NCBI GenBank assembly: GCA_020161215.1
Contig: JAIUOM010000020.1
Coordinates: 1-45,453, forward strand
Direction: 5' to 3'
DNA from: Pseudomonadota bacterium
Lineage (GTDB): Bacteria; Pseudomonadota; Gammaproteobacteria; Burkholderiales; Burkholderiaceae_C
DNA length: 45,453 nt
In this document: positions 17,323 through 26,111 of the stretch, in pieces
Numbering within the stretch: position 1 is the stretch's first letter
How the letters are laid out: each line of letters begins with the position of its first letter
The notes under the pieces: generated by a model
The model's input: only the letters and a program-made list of their open reading frames with translations
Told to the model about the DNA's origin: nothing
Databases searched by the model: none
Program-made: the position numbers and the translations under genes

Positions 17323-17701
17323 ATGCCCCAACTGTTCCACACCATCGACCACATCGCCCGCACCTAACAGCGTAGCGTGCTGATGCTCTCGTTCCACGAC
17401 CGCGCACTCAAGGAGCGCCATCCGCCAGCTAATCATCAGCTGGCTGAACGCCAAGGGCATTGCCTGGCAGCCCTGCGCGCCTTTCATGTCAAGCGGGGTG
17501 ATGATGTGCGGCTACATGGGGGATATTTACCTTGACATTCCTTACGACAAGGATTTACCGCTATACCAAGAGTTGGAAGCATATTTGCAATACTCGGACG
17601 ACCGCATGCGCTTCGACAATGTGATGTTCCGCTACATACCTCTGGAACTGGCAATGGAAAACGCCGAGCAGGATGAACCAGGCTTCCTTGACAATATGTG
17701 A
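17323..17701 (+). pseudogene. Small conserved hypothetical gene broken by a stop and a frameshift
   Basis: ATG 17323 has a strong AAGGAG site 8 nt upstream and encodes MPQLFHTIDHIART, then TAA, and continues in frame as QRSVLMLSFHDRALKERHP. The protein then continues in the +1 frame: LIISWLNAKGIAWQPCAPF, YMGDIYLDIPYDKDLPLYQE, ELAMENAEQDEPGFLDNM. Together these make a ~125-aa small protein whose pieces follow each other in order, which I recognise as a conserved uncharacterised family from mobile regions. The premature TAA at 17365 and the shift near 17415-17430 inactivate it. The 71-codon tail from 17486 could be read as a separate gene but has no good ribosome site. Confidence 0.55.
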
Positions 17702-17712
17702 AAGAAAGAAAA

Positions 17713-17919
17713 ATGAGAAACCCCGAACGAATTCCTGCAATCCTTCATACGCTCCGAGAATTTTGGGAGAAACATCCTGACTGGCGGCTTGGCCAACTAC
17801 TGGTCAACATCGCAAAACCCTCTGAGCCATGCCCTCAGATTTTCTACCTTGAGGATGACGTCTTCTTGGAGCGGCTCCAAGAAATGTCAAAATCTGATGA
17901 CAGCAAATCCAAACTTTGA
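17713..17919 (+). CDS. Small conserved hypothetical protein (RLGQLL motif)
   Basis: A 68-aa protein from ATG 17713, preceded by purine-rich GAAAGAAAGAAAA; an ATG at 17698 would add five residues. The order RNPERIPAILHTLREFWEKH, DWRLGQLLVNI, IFYLEDDVFLERL matches a small protein family common in phage and toxin-immunity regions, in which WRLGQLL and FYxEDD are the conserved parts. The function is unknown. The next gene starts inside its last 23 nt. Confidence 0.6.
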   Translation: MRNPERIPAILHTLREFWEKHPDWRLGQLLVNIAKPSEPCPQIFYLEDDVFLERLQEMSKSDDSKSKL

Positions 17920-18673
17920 GACATGGGCCACATCCTATTCGGGCTGCGACGGCGGGGACATTGGCAATCCTGAACGGCGCGCCATATGGCTATGCGGCAT
18001 CGAGTGGGGCGGTGCCTGCACCGCCGAGCAACTCCAGAACGAAATGCGGCGCGGCGAGCCCTGTCCGCCCAGAGGCTATGGCGATGCCTCGGAAAACCTG
18101 ACTTACATTTTCAACCGGCAAGCCATGAAGATACTCGCTGCCATTCATGGCCGCCCCGTGTCTGAATACCGCGATTTTTGCCAACAGGCCAAACCATTTA
18201 CCCAAGGTTCATCGGGTTACTTCAAGATTAATCTCTACCCCATCGCCTTTAAGGACACGAACCAGGCCCGGTGGCATTCCAATTTTGCAGAAGCGACCGG
18301 CTTGGAGAACAAATCCGACTATCTCGATTGGTGCAGAAAGCACCGTTTCCCACGCATGCGCCAGTGGGCTGCAACGGCACGGCCCAAGCTTATCCTGTGC
18401 CTTGGCAAGAGCTACCGAGATGACTTTCAAAAGGCGTTCCATGACAAAAACTCAACTTTCACTCACGAACCACCCATCGACGGTCGCGACCTGTGGTGGG
18501 GCGTCAATGCCGAGAGCACCCTGGTCGCTGTCATTCCTTTCATGGTCAACCGCTATGGGCTGACCCGCAACGACAGCATCCAAAAATTCGGCTACCGGAT
18601 TGCACAACTGATGCAGCAGCATGGCTGCCGACAGGCGCAAATACCTGAACTCAATACATCAACGATCCTATGA
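17897..18673 (+). CDS. Conserved hypothetical protein
   Basis: The likely start is ATG 17897 (MTANPNFETWATSYSG), giving 258 aa; the frame is open further left but there it overlaps the preceding gene. Visible features are a glycine/cysteine-rich N terminus (SGCDGGDIGNPERRAIWLCG), the IEWGG motif, a helical middle, and PKLILCLGKSYRDDF near residue 165. The last looks like a Rossmann-type strand-loop-helix similar to uracil-DNA-glycosylase-like folds, but I cannot establish that. No signal peptide or membrane segment is present. Its stop overlaps the next ATG (ATGA). Confidence 0.6.
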   Translation: MTANPNFETWATSYSGCDGGDIGNPERRAIWLCGIEWGGACTAEQLQNEMRRGEPCPPRGYGDASENLTYIFNRQAMKILAAIHGRPVSEYRDFCQQAKPFTQGSSGYFKINLYPIAFKDTNQARWHSNFAEATGLENKSDYLDWCRKHRFPRMRQWAATARPKLILCLGKSYRDDFQKAFHDKNSTFTHEPPIDGRDLWWGVNAESTLVAVIPFMVNRYGLTRNDSIQKFGYRIAQLMQQHGCRQAQIPELNTSTIL

Positions 18674-19056
18674 CCCCAGCACTTGACGCGCTTCTGTGCC
18701 AGCGGTACCCGCAGCTATTCCAGCACCGTCACGCCGAGCCGCAGACCTGCGCCATGAGCTGGGGCCTGCAATGCGGTGATGGCTGGTTCGACCTGATCGA
18801 CATCCTGTGTGAAAGCCTGCAACAGGAAACCGAGCACGGCGACGCACCACAAGCGGTCGCCATGCAGGTCAAGCAAAAATGGGGACGGCTGCGCTTTTCC
18901 GTGGAATCCGCCTCCGAACGCCAGCAAGCCATGATCGACCTGGCCGAAGCGCTGTCCGCACGCCTGTGCGAGCAGTGCGGCAAGCCCGGCAAGATGCAAT
19001 CCATCAAAGGTTTCCGCACTGTGCGCTGCGAAGGACATGCGTCGACTCAACCATGA
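18670..19056 (+). CDS. Small conserved hypothetical protein, possible phage-island or immunity family
   Basis: The 128-aa protein starts at ATG 18670, overlapping the previous stop. The segments LLCQRYPQLF, MSWGLQCGDGWFDLIDILC, VKQKWGRLRF and the C-terminal CEQCGKPG match a family of short proteins frequent in prophages and toxin-immunity loci; the CxxC pair suggests a small zinc site. The substrate or partner is unknown. The two genes 17897-19056 form one operon. Confidence 0.6.
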   Translation: MTPALDALLCQRYPQLFQHRHAEPQTCAMSWGLQCGDGWFDLIDILCESLQQETEHGDAPQAVAMQVKQKWGRLRFSVESASERQQAMIDLAEALSARLCEQCGKPGKMQSIKGFRTVRCEGHASTQP

Positions 19057-19242
19057 CGGGCGGGAGCTCACCCACTCGAGGGACCAATTGCAATCGTTCC
19101 CATGTATGAGCGTGATGGCCGACTGCTCCACGTTAGTCTTGAGTACGTTCCCCAGCCGGAGCTGTATCAGTTTTGGACGGCGCTGCGCGATCGCAGCGCA
19201 GTAGATGATGAGCCCATCACCACACCAGCCACACAATCTGCC

Positions 19243-20729
19243 ATGCGCGTGCTGTCCAAATCCAAGCTATTGGCTTTTCGCCAATGCCCCAAGCGCCTGT
19301 GGCTCGAAATCCACCAGCCTGAGCGGCGCAAGGACTCCGGCGCCAGCCTGGCCAGCTACGCCACGGGCCACCAGGTGGGGGACATTGCACGGCGGCTGTA
19401 CAACCCGTTCGAGCAGGGTCAGTTAATCGACCCGCAGGCCGAAGGCTTCGATGCAGCTTTTGCCCGCACCCAGGTACTGCTGCGGTCCGCACAGCCAATC
19501 TTCGAGGCAGGTTTTCGTGCCGAGGGCGCACTGGCCTTTGCCGATGTGCTGCTGCCCACCGCCAAGGGCTGGCGCATGGTGGAGGTCAAGTCCAGCGCGA
19601 GCGTGAAGGACTACCACCGCGACGATGCCGCCGCGCAGTCCTTCCTGGCCCGTGCCAGTGGAGTGCCGCTCCAATCCATCGCTGTCGCACACATCGACAG
19701 CGGCTGGAGCTACCCTGGCGGCGGCGACTACCGGGGCCTGCTGATGGAGGTGGATGTGACTGCTGATGCATTGGGCCGCGACCATGAAGTGCGCAGCTGG
19801 ATCGCCAGCGCACAGGCCGTAATGGCCCTCGAGAAAGCCCCACCCATCGCCACCGGCGGCCAGTGCCATGCGCGCCCTATGAATGCGGCTTCATCACTCA
19901 CTGCCAAAGCCAGGAGCCATCGGCGGAACACCCCATCCACTGGCTGCCGCGCCCCAGCAACACGCTCAAGACATACGTCGCGGAGCACGGCATCCGCGAA
20001 CTGCGCGACGTGCCGGACGATCTGCTCAACCCCACGCAGCAGCGCGTGAAGGCTGCTACCTTGTCGAGCCAGGCGTATTTCGACCGTTGCGCTGCCGCGC
20101 AGGCACTGGCGGCACACAGACTGCCGGGTTATTTCATCGACTTCGAGACCATCCAGTTCGCTGTGCCGATCTGGGAAGGCACCCGGCCCTACCAGCAAAT
20201 TCCCTTCCAGTTTAGCGTCCATCGCCTGGGGCGCACGGGACGGGCCACGCACCATGCGTTCCTCGACCTCTCTGGCGGCAACCCCGGACGTGCTTTTGCC
20301 CAAGCCCTCATCACCGCCTGCGGCGAATGCGGCCCTGTGTTCGTCTACAACGCCGCGTTCGAAACCACCCGCATCCGCGAACTGGCCGACCGCTACCCAA
20401 GCCTGGCCCCTGCGCTGCACGCCATCAACGACCGCGTGGTCGATCTGCTGCCCGTGGCACGCCAGCACTACTACCATCCCAGCCAGCAGGGCAGCTGGAG
20501 CATCAAGGCCGTTCTGCCAGCCCTATGCCCTGATCTGGGTTACGACCAACTCGATGGCGTGCAGGACGGCGGTATGGCCCAGCAGGCCTATCTAGAGGCC
20601 ATCGCCTCCACCACCAGCGCGGGGCGCAAGGCCGAGCTGGAACGCCAGTTGCTCGCCTACTGCTGCCTCGACACCTGGGCCATGGTGCGCCTGTGGGCAG
20701 TCTTCACCAACACCCCCTTGAAAGGCTGA
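19243..20729 (+). pseudogene. DUF2779 protein (Cas4-like nuclease plus RNase H-like domain), frameshifted
   Basis: The natural start is ATG 19243 (MRVLSKSKLLAFRQCPKRLW), typical of DUF2779 proteins. The N-terminal ~200 residues look like a Cas4/RecB-type PD-(D/E)XK nuclease (FRQCPKRLWLE, ALAFADVLL, MVEVKSSASVKDYH). At about 19870-19875 the frame breaks: GGQCHA is followed, two bases out of phase, by PYECGFITHC, and the rest (GYFIDFETIQFAVPIW, VFVYNAAFETTRIREL, CCLDTWAMVRLW) is the RNase H-like DUF2779 domain. One extra CG in a CGCGC run explains the break. The C-terminal frame is open from GTG 19863 to 20729. The full protein would be ~495 aa. The open frame also extends left to 19102, with ~47 coding-like residues of unknown origin. 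Confidence 0.68.
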
Positions 20730-20737
20730 CGCACTCC

Positions 20738-21727
20738 ATGGCCAAGCGACCCGACACCCTGGACACCGCACTGCTCATGGTGGAGCTACTTCGCCGCATA
20801 CCGCGCGGGCGCAAGATCACCACGGCAGAGCTGCACCAGCAGCTGCAGAGCGCGGGTTTTGAGCGCGATCTGCGTACCATCCAGCGCCAAGTGGAAACTC
20901 TGAGCGAGCATTTCGACATCGAGCGCGACGACCGCAGCAAACCCTACGGTTACCGCTGGCGCGAGTGCGCTCAGGGCCTAGCCGTGCCCCAACTGACCCC
21001 CCAGGAGTCGCTGCTGCTGCAACTGGCCGAAGAACACCTCAAACATCTGCTGCCAGCGCGGCTGATGCAGTCCATGGACGGCTTTTTCAGCCAGGCCCGG
21101 CGCAACCTGGGTGACAGCCACAACCAGCGCAGCGACACAGCGGCTCTGGAGCGTGAATGGCCACGCAAGGTGCGGGTTGTGGCCACAAGCCAGCCGCTGC
21201 TGCCGCCGGCCATCGCCCCTGGCGTGCTGGAAGCCGTGAGCGATGCGCTGTACGCCAACCGCTGGCTGCATATCGACTATCAAAACGCTGCAGGCAAGCG
21301 CCGCCAGGCAAAGGTCATGCCCCTGGGCCTGGCCCAACAAGGCCCGCGCCTGTATTTGGTGTGCCGCTACGAGGGTTTTGCCAACGAGCGCAGCCTTGCA
21401 CTTCACCGCATTAACCAGGCCGAGGCATCCACTCTGGCTTTCGAGCGCCCTGCGGAATTTGATCTACAGAAGTACGACGAGGATGGGCGATTCGGCTTTG
21501 GCGAGGGGCAGAGGGTGCAGCTCACGTTCTGCATTGATAACGACGCCGGTTTCCATCTGCGGGAAACACCGCTGTCAAAAGACCAGCAGGTGCATGACCA
21601 GGAGGATGGCTGGATGAAAATTACCGCGACGGTGGTGGACAGTGCGATGCTGGACTGGTGGCTGCGCGGGTTTGGGCAAGCATTACGCGACGTGCAGAAA
21701 ACGCCATTGACGACCAAGGAACAATGA
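20738..21727 (+). CDS. WYL-domain transcriptional regulator
   Basis: The start is ATG 20738, 8 nt after the DUF2779 stop; the product has 329 aa. Residues ~5-65 form an HTH of the DeoR-like winged type (ITTAELHQQLQSAGFERDL and RTIQRQVETLSEHF). Residues ~165-245 correspond to the WYL domain (ANRWLHIDYQNAAGKRRQAK, MPLGLAQQGPRLYLVCRYE, ALHRI), and ~255-320 to the WCX C-terminal extension. WYL regulators control many bacterial defence operons and sense nucleic-acid or nucleotide ligands. It sits 4 nt before the DUF262 pair, so it probably controls that pair. Confidence 0.88.
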   Translation: MAKRPDTLDTALLMVELLRRIPRGRKITTAELHQQLQSAGFERDLRTIQRQVETLSEHFDIERDDRSKPYGYRWRECAQGLAVPQLTPQESLLLQLAEEHLKHLLPARLMQSMDGFFSQARRNLGDSHNQRSDTAALEREWPRKVRVVATSQPLLPPAIAPGVLEAVSDALYANRWLHIDYQNAAGKRRQAKVMPLGLAQQGPRLYLVCRYEGFANERSLALHRINQAEASTLAFERPAEFDLQKYDEDGRFGFGEGQRVQLTFCIDNDAGFHLRETPLSKDQQVHDQEDGWMKITATVVDSAMLDWWLRGFGQALRDVQKTPLTTKEQ

Positions 21728-21731
21728 CCCG

Positions 21732-23444
21732 ATGAGCTACAAACTCGAATACCGAACCATCTGCTTTGGTGTTGATTCAGCAAGCCGCCTGCCCACCCAG
21801 GGCATAGAGGGAACCTTCTTCATCCCCTCCTACCAACGCGGCTATCGCTGGACTGCGGACGAAGTCACCAAGCTGCTGGACGACATCTGGGAGAGCGCAG
21901 GCCAGCGCTACAGCCTGCAGCCTATCGTCGTGAAAAGCCTGGGCACCGGCGCATGGGAGCTGATCGACGGCCAGCAGCGCCTGACAACCCTGTGGCTGCT
22001 GCTGCGCTTCATGAACAAAGGTGAGCCCCGCTACCACCTGGAATACCAGACCAGGGCTGGCAGCCAGGCGTACCTGAGAGAACTTGATGCCGCGCAAGCT
22101 GAGGAAAACATCGACTACTTCCACATGCACCAGGCCTATGCAACGATTGCTGGCTGGTTCGCAAACAAGATGGGGCTGCAGTACCAACAATTTCTGGTCG
22201 ATGAGATGTTCCGTTTTCTCTCGACCACCGTGCGCATCATCTGGTACGAAGTTCCAGAAAACGAAGAGCCCATCCCACTGTTCACCCGCTTGAACCAGGG
22301 CCGCATTCCGTTGACCGATGCGGAGCTGCTCAAGGCGGTCCTGCTGTCGAAAGTGCAGGAAAAGCACCCTGGCCGCGAGACCGAGATCGCCGCGCAGTGG
22401 GACGGGATTGAGCGTGATTTGCAACGGCCGGATGTCTGGGCCTTCGTCACAGGCCAGGCAGCTGCACAGGGCCGCGTCACCCTGCAGCACGGCACGCGCA
22501 TCGACCTGTTGTTCGATACCCTGGCAAAGAAGCCCGCCACGGGCGCGCCGGCGTATCACACCTTTGACCAATTGCGCCCTCAGGCCGAGGGCGATTCACT
22601 GGCCTTCTGGGCGAAAGTGGAAGCACTGCACGCGCAAATCCTGGGTTGGTTCGAAGAGCCGCTCTGGCACAACAAAATCGGTTTCCTGGTGACCTGTGGA
22701 TTGTCCCTGCAGGCCATTTTCGACCTGGCCCAGGGGCAAGGCAAGAAGGCCTTCGACAATGCCCTTACCTCACGCATCAAGGCCACACTGAAGACCCGCG
22801 CCGACGATCTCGACGGCACCCTGCACTACGAGAACAGCAGCCATAAAGTCACATTGCAGCGTCTGCTGCTATTGTTCAACATCGAGGTCCGCCGTGACCG
22901 CTTTCCATTCAAGGAGCACGTCGGCGCCACATGGTCCCTGGAGCATATCCATGCGCAGAACGCCCAGGACTTGATCCGCGCAGAGCAATGGGAGACGTGG
23001 CTTGCAGAGCATCGCCAGGCCTTGAGCGACATCCGGGCAACAGGCAACATGGCCGCTATTGACCCGTTGCTGGCCGACATCAACGCAGCTACTCCGCACC
23101 TGCATACCAAGCAGTTTGGTCTGGAAGAATTCAAGGCGCTGGCAGGGAGGGTTCTCGTGGAACTCAATGACGGCGTGGAAGAAGAGGCGGACCACAGCAT
23201 TGCCAACCTGGCATTGCTATCCCTCGGCGCCAACGCCGCGCTGAGCAATGCAGTTTTTGAAGTCAAACGCAGCAAAGTGCTGGCGATGGACAGGCGCGGC
23301 GACTACATCCCGGCCGCCACGCGCAACGTGTTCCTGAAGTACTACGCGCCTGCAGACCGGCTGCAACCTCATTTCTGGGGAGACGCCGACAAAGACGCCT
23401 ATCTCCGAGAAATCAAGAAAAAACTGGCCGCATACCTGCAATGA
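21732..23444 (+). CDS. DUF262/DUF1524 protein (GmrSD-type restriction nuclease)
   Basis: The 570-aa protein starts at ATG 21732 with AAGGA upstream. The N-terminal DUF262 (ParB/Srx-like NTPase) signature is IPSYQRGYRW at 31-40 and IDGQQRLTTLW at 78-88. The C-terminal DUF1524 HNH-like region has WSLEHIHAQN near residues 401-410 and a downstream HSIANLALLSLGANAALSN segment. This is the GmrS-GmrD order fused in one chain, as in type IV modification-dependent endonucleases such as GmrSD and BrxU. The gene is complete and overlaps the next one by 4 nt. A restriction role against modified phage DNA is likely by family. Confidence 0.88.
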   Translation: MSYKLEYRTICFGVDSASRLPTQGIEGTFFIPSYQRGYRWTADEVTKLLDDIWESAGQRYSLQPIVVKSLGTGAWELIDGQQRLTTLWLLLRFMNKGEPRYHLEYQTRAGSQAYLRELDAAQAEENIDYFHMHQAYATIAGWFANKMGLQYQQFLVDEMFRFLSTTVRIIWYEVPENEEPIPLFTRLNQGRIPLTDAELLKAVLLSKVQEKHPGRETEIAAQWDGIERDLQRPDVWAFVTGQAAAQGRVTLQHGTRIDLLFDTLAKKPATGAPAYHTFDQLRPQAEGDSLAFWAKVEALHAQILGWFEEPLWHNKIGFLVTCGLSLQAIFDLAQGQGKKAFDNALTSRIKATLKTRADDLDGTLHYENSSHKVTLQRLLLLFNIEVRRDRFPFKEHVGATWSLEHIHAQNAQDLIRAEQWETWLAEHRQALSDIRATGNMAAIDPLLADINAATPHLHTKQFGLEEFKALAGRVLVELNDGVEEEADHSIANLALLSLGANAALSNAVFEVKRSKVLAMDRRGDYIPAATRNVFLKYYAPADRLQPHFWGDADKDAYLREIKKKLAAYLQ

Positions 23445-25870
23445 CCGATACCCCCATGACCACACCGCCAGCACAAGGCGACGGCACCCTTACCAGTCTG
23501 GCACAACTGTTTTCCCGGCCCATCAATGGCACGCAAGTGCAAGCCATCGAGATCCCACTGTTCCAGCGCGACTACGCCCAAGGCCGCAAGAACGAGCAGG
23601 CACGCCAAGTGCGCGAACGCTTTATTGCCGACCTGTGTGCCGCGCTGGACAGCGATGGCAAGAGCCTTCACCTCGACTTCGTCTTTGGCGACGTAGTGAA
23701 CAAGGAGGACGGCGGCAAGCAAATACCTACGCTGTACCCGCTGGACGGCCAGCAGCGCCTGACGACCCTCTTTCTGCTGCACTGCTATCTGGCCTGGCAC
23801 CAGCCACAGAGCAGCGCAAGCGCGCTGCCGTGGCACGCATTTCAATACGCCACGCGCCCCGGCGCGCGGGCGTTCTGCCAGTTCCTGACCCAATGCAGGC
23901 CCCGCATGGATGCTCAGCCGGTTTCAGCATGGCTGTGCGACCAGGCCAACTACCTGCCCACCTGGAAGCACGACCCCACCATCCAGGGCATGCTGGTGGT
24001 GCTGGATGCTCTGCACCGGCACTACCAAGATCAACCCAGCGAACTCCTGCATGCCGCCTGGCTACGGCTGACCGACCCTGTAAACCCGGCGATCCGCTTC
24101 CTGCTGCTGCCCGTGGCCGCGCAAAAGCTCGACAACACGTTGTACGTGAAGATGAATTCACGCGGCAGGCCCTTGACCGGGTTCGAGAACTTCAAGGCCG
24201 ACCTGGAAGCCCTGCTGCACAAGAACCCGGCACTGCTGGAAGCGGACGGCGCAGCCGTGAAGGCGTTCTCGCACAAGATCGACACAGACTGGGCCGACCT
24301 GTTCTGGCCCTACCGGGGCGACAACCACCTGATCGACGAAGAATGCGTGCGCTACCTGCGCTTTCTCTTCGAGGTGCGGGCGTGGAAACAAGGCCTGTCC
24401 GTGCAGACGAGCCTGGGCGACCTCAGCGCCCTTTCAGTTCTTTCGAAAGCTCTGCTGGGCAACCAGGCGTCAGCAGCCCACGACAACCTCGATTGGATTG
24501 CACGCGCACTCGATGTCTGGCTCACCGTGCAATCCGCTGGGTTGTCTGGCCCCCAAGCCATTGCCCCGCTGTTTACCAGCCTTTTTACCCGAGATACCGA
24601 GAGCATCGCTTCAACGCCCCTGCGCATCTTCAACTTCCGCGACTTCGGGGACGCCCCGGTGGGCGTGAACATGTTCCATGCCTGCTGCCGCCTGTATGGC
24701 ACGCGCCCCTGGTCGCTGGCGCACACCGTGCTGCTGTATGGCGTGCTGCACGGCCTGATGCAGGGCACGCCGCTGGCAGACATGCACCACCGGTTGCGCA
24801 TTCTGCGTAACCTGATCGAAGCCTCGCGCAGCGAAATCCGCGCCGACTCCACCCGCAACAATATGCCCGCTTTGCTCGCGGAGGTGGAAACCATCATGGC
24901 GGGCGGGCCGCTACATGCCGTGGAAACCTTCAATCAGGTTCAGGTTCGCAACGAGCAGGCCAAGCAAGCCCTGGTAGGGGCCCACCCCACGCTGCACGAA
25001 TCCGTGTGCCAGCTCGAAGACCATGAACTGCTGCGCGGGGGATTGACAGTGTTCGACCTCAGCCCCGCACAGGATCCTCGCGCCTTTGCCAGCCGCGCAA
25101 GGCAGTTTTTCACGTTGTTCAAGCACCCTTACCACCAGGTCAGCGCCGCCCTTCTGGCCAAGGGCCATACAGGCAGAAGCCGCCAGCGCAGCTCGGGCCA
25201 TCGCCTGACCTATATCGGAGCCCCGCGGCAGCGGCAGGCAGGGCTGTGGGAAAACCACTGGCGTATTCGCTACAACGAAGCCATCCACCCCAGCGCCGCT
25301 GCCCTGCAAGGCCTGCTGGACGACCTGGCCGTCGGACAAACACCGCAAGCCGTCATCGACACGTTCGTGCAAGCCCCTTCCACGCCAAAAGACTGGCGCT
25401 ACTACATCGCCAAATACGAGGTAATGCGCGGTGCGAGCCTGGATTTCGCTGGCAACTACGTTCTGGGGCCCGGCCCAGGCTACGCCATCTGTATGCCCTT
25501 GAGCGACTCCTGCGACAACCGCAGCAACCACCATGACGCCTATTTGCTGGCTCTGGCCAACGAAGCGGGACTGCCCACATCAGACATTGGCAACCACGGT
25601 TGGCCGCGTTGCTTTCCAGGCCACGAAACCAATGAACGCCATCTAATACTACGACGCAGCGGGCTCAAGATCCGCTGTGTGGAAAACGGCTGGGCACTGA
25701 GCGATATCCCCAGCGAACCGGCACTGCGCAACGCCTTCGATACCGTGGCAAGCAAGTACGCCATTCAGGATGGCTTATTTGCCGTGCCGCAAACCCAGGG
25801 CATAGACATTGAAGACCGCATCATCATAGGCGCGCAGTTACTGCATGAGTTGATCGAAGCCGGACTTTGA
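23441..25870 (+). CDS. Second, larger DUF262 protein without a visible HNH
   Basis: ATG 23441 overlaps the stop of the first DUF262 gene (ATGA). The protein has 809 aa. IPLFQRDYAQGR lies at about 38-49 and LDGQQRLTTLFLLH at 101-114, both DUF262 hallmarks. A long helical middle contains VKMNSRGRPLTGFENFKADL. The C-terminal ~250 residues include DWRYYIAKYEVMRG, typical of large DUF262 proteins, but no DUF1524 HNH motif. It may be a dedicated NTPase or sensor subunit for the coupled nuclease. The stoichiometry and the modified base recognised are unknown. Confidence 0.82.
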   Translation: MTDTPMTTPPAQGDGTLTSLAQLFSRPINGTQVQAIEIPLFQRDYAQGRKNEQARQVRERFIADLCAALDSDGKSLHLDFVFGDVVNKEDGGKQIPTLYPLDGQQRLTTLFLLHCYLAWHQPQSSASALPWHAFQYATRPGARAFCQFLTQCRPRMDAQPVSAWLCDQANYLPTWKHDPTIQGMLVVLDALHRHYQDQPSELLHAAWLRLTDPVNPAIRFLLLPVAAQKLDNTLYVKMNSRGRPLTGFENFKADLEALLHKNPALLEADGAAVKAFSHKIDTDWADLFWPYRGDNHLIDEECVRYLRFLFEVRAWKQGLSVQTSLGDLSALSVLSKALLGNQASAAHDNLDWIARALDVWLTVQSAGLSGPQAIAPLFTSLFTRDTESIASTPLRIFNFRDFGDAPVGVNMFHACCRLYGTRPWSLAHTVLLYGVLHGLMQGTPLADMHHRLRILRNLIEASRSEIRADSTRNNMPALLAEVETIMAGGPLHAVETFNQVQVRNEQAKQALVGAHPTLHESVCQLEDHELLRGGLTVFDLSPAQDPRAFASRARQFFTLFKHPYHQVSAALLAKGHTGRSRQRSSGHRLTYIGAPRQRQAGLWENHWRIRYNEAIHPSAAALQGLLDDLAVGQTPQAVIDTFVQAPSTPKDWRYYIAKYEVMRGASLDFAGNYVLGPGPGYAICMPLSDSCDNRSNHHDAYLLALANEAGLPTSDIGNHGWPRCFPGHETNERHLILRRSGLKIRCVENGWALSDIPSEPALRNAFDTVASKYAIQDGLFAVPQTQGIDIEDRIIIGAQLLHELIEAGL

Positions 25871-25936
25871 GACTTGGCTTGCGCCCGAGAATACCCACCG
25901 ACATGGCAAGCGCTACCAGCAAAAATTAAAGGAATG

Positions 25937-25955
25937 CTATAGGAACACCCTATAG
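25937..25955. repeat. Inverted repeat CTATAGG-N5-CCTATAG
   Basis: A perfect 7-bp dyad (25937-25943 and 25949-25955) follows the A-rich run AAAAATTAAAGG and lies 9 nt before a series of direct repeats. It could be a binding site for an integrase accessory or replication protein. Confidence 0.5.
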
Positions 25956-25963
25956 GTATAGAG

Positions 25964-26066
25964 AAGGGGTAATCTAACGAACCGACAAGGGGCGATCTAA
26001 CGAACCCCGCCCCAGCACGCAATCAGGGGCGATGTATCGAACCATCAAGGGGCGATGTAACGAGGA
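25964..26066 (+). repeat. Four iteron-like direct repeats (AAGGGGCGATCTAACGAACC)
   Basis: Near-identical 20-mers begin at 25964 (TAATCT variant), 25987, 26024 (GATGTATC variant) and 26047 (ends GAGG). The start-to-start distances are 23, 37 and 23 nt, so two close pairs are arranged symmetrically. They occupy the gene-free gap between the DUF262 gene and the integrase. Iterons of a replication origin or arm-type integrase sites are both possible. Confidence 0.7.
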
Positions 26067-26111
26067 CAACCCGAGCAGAACACAGCCTTGTCCACAGCCC
26101 AAGCAGCCGAT

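Noticed and set aside
25964-26066. CRISPR array
   Set aside because: Only four repeats of 20 bp with unequal, very short spacers (3 and 17 nt), and no cas genes nearby.
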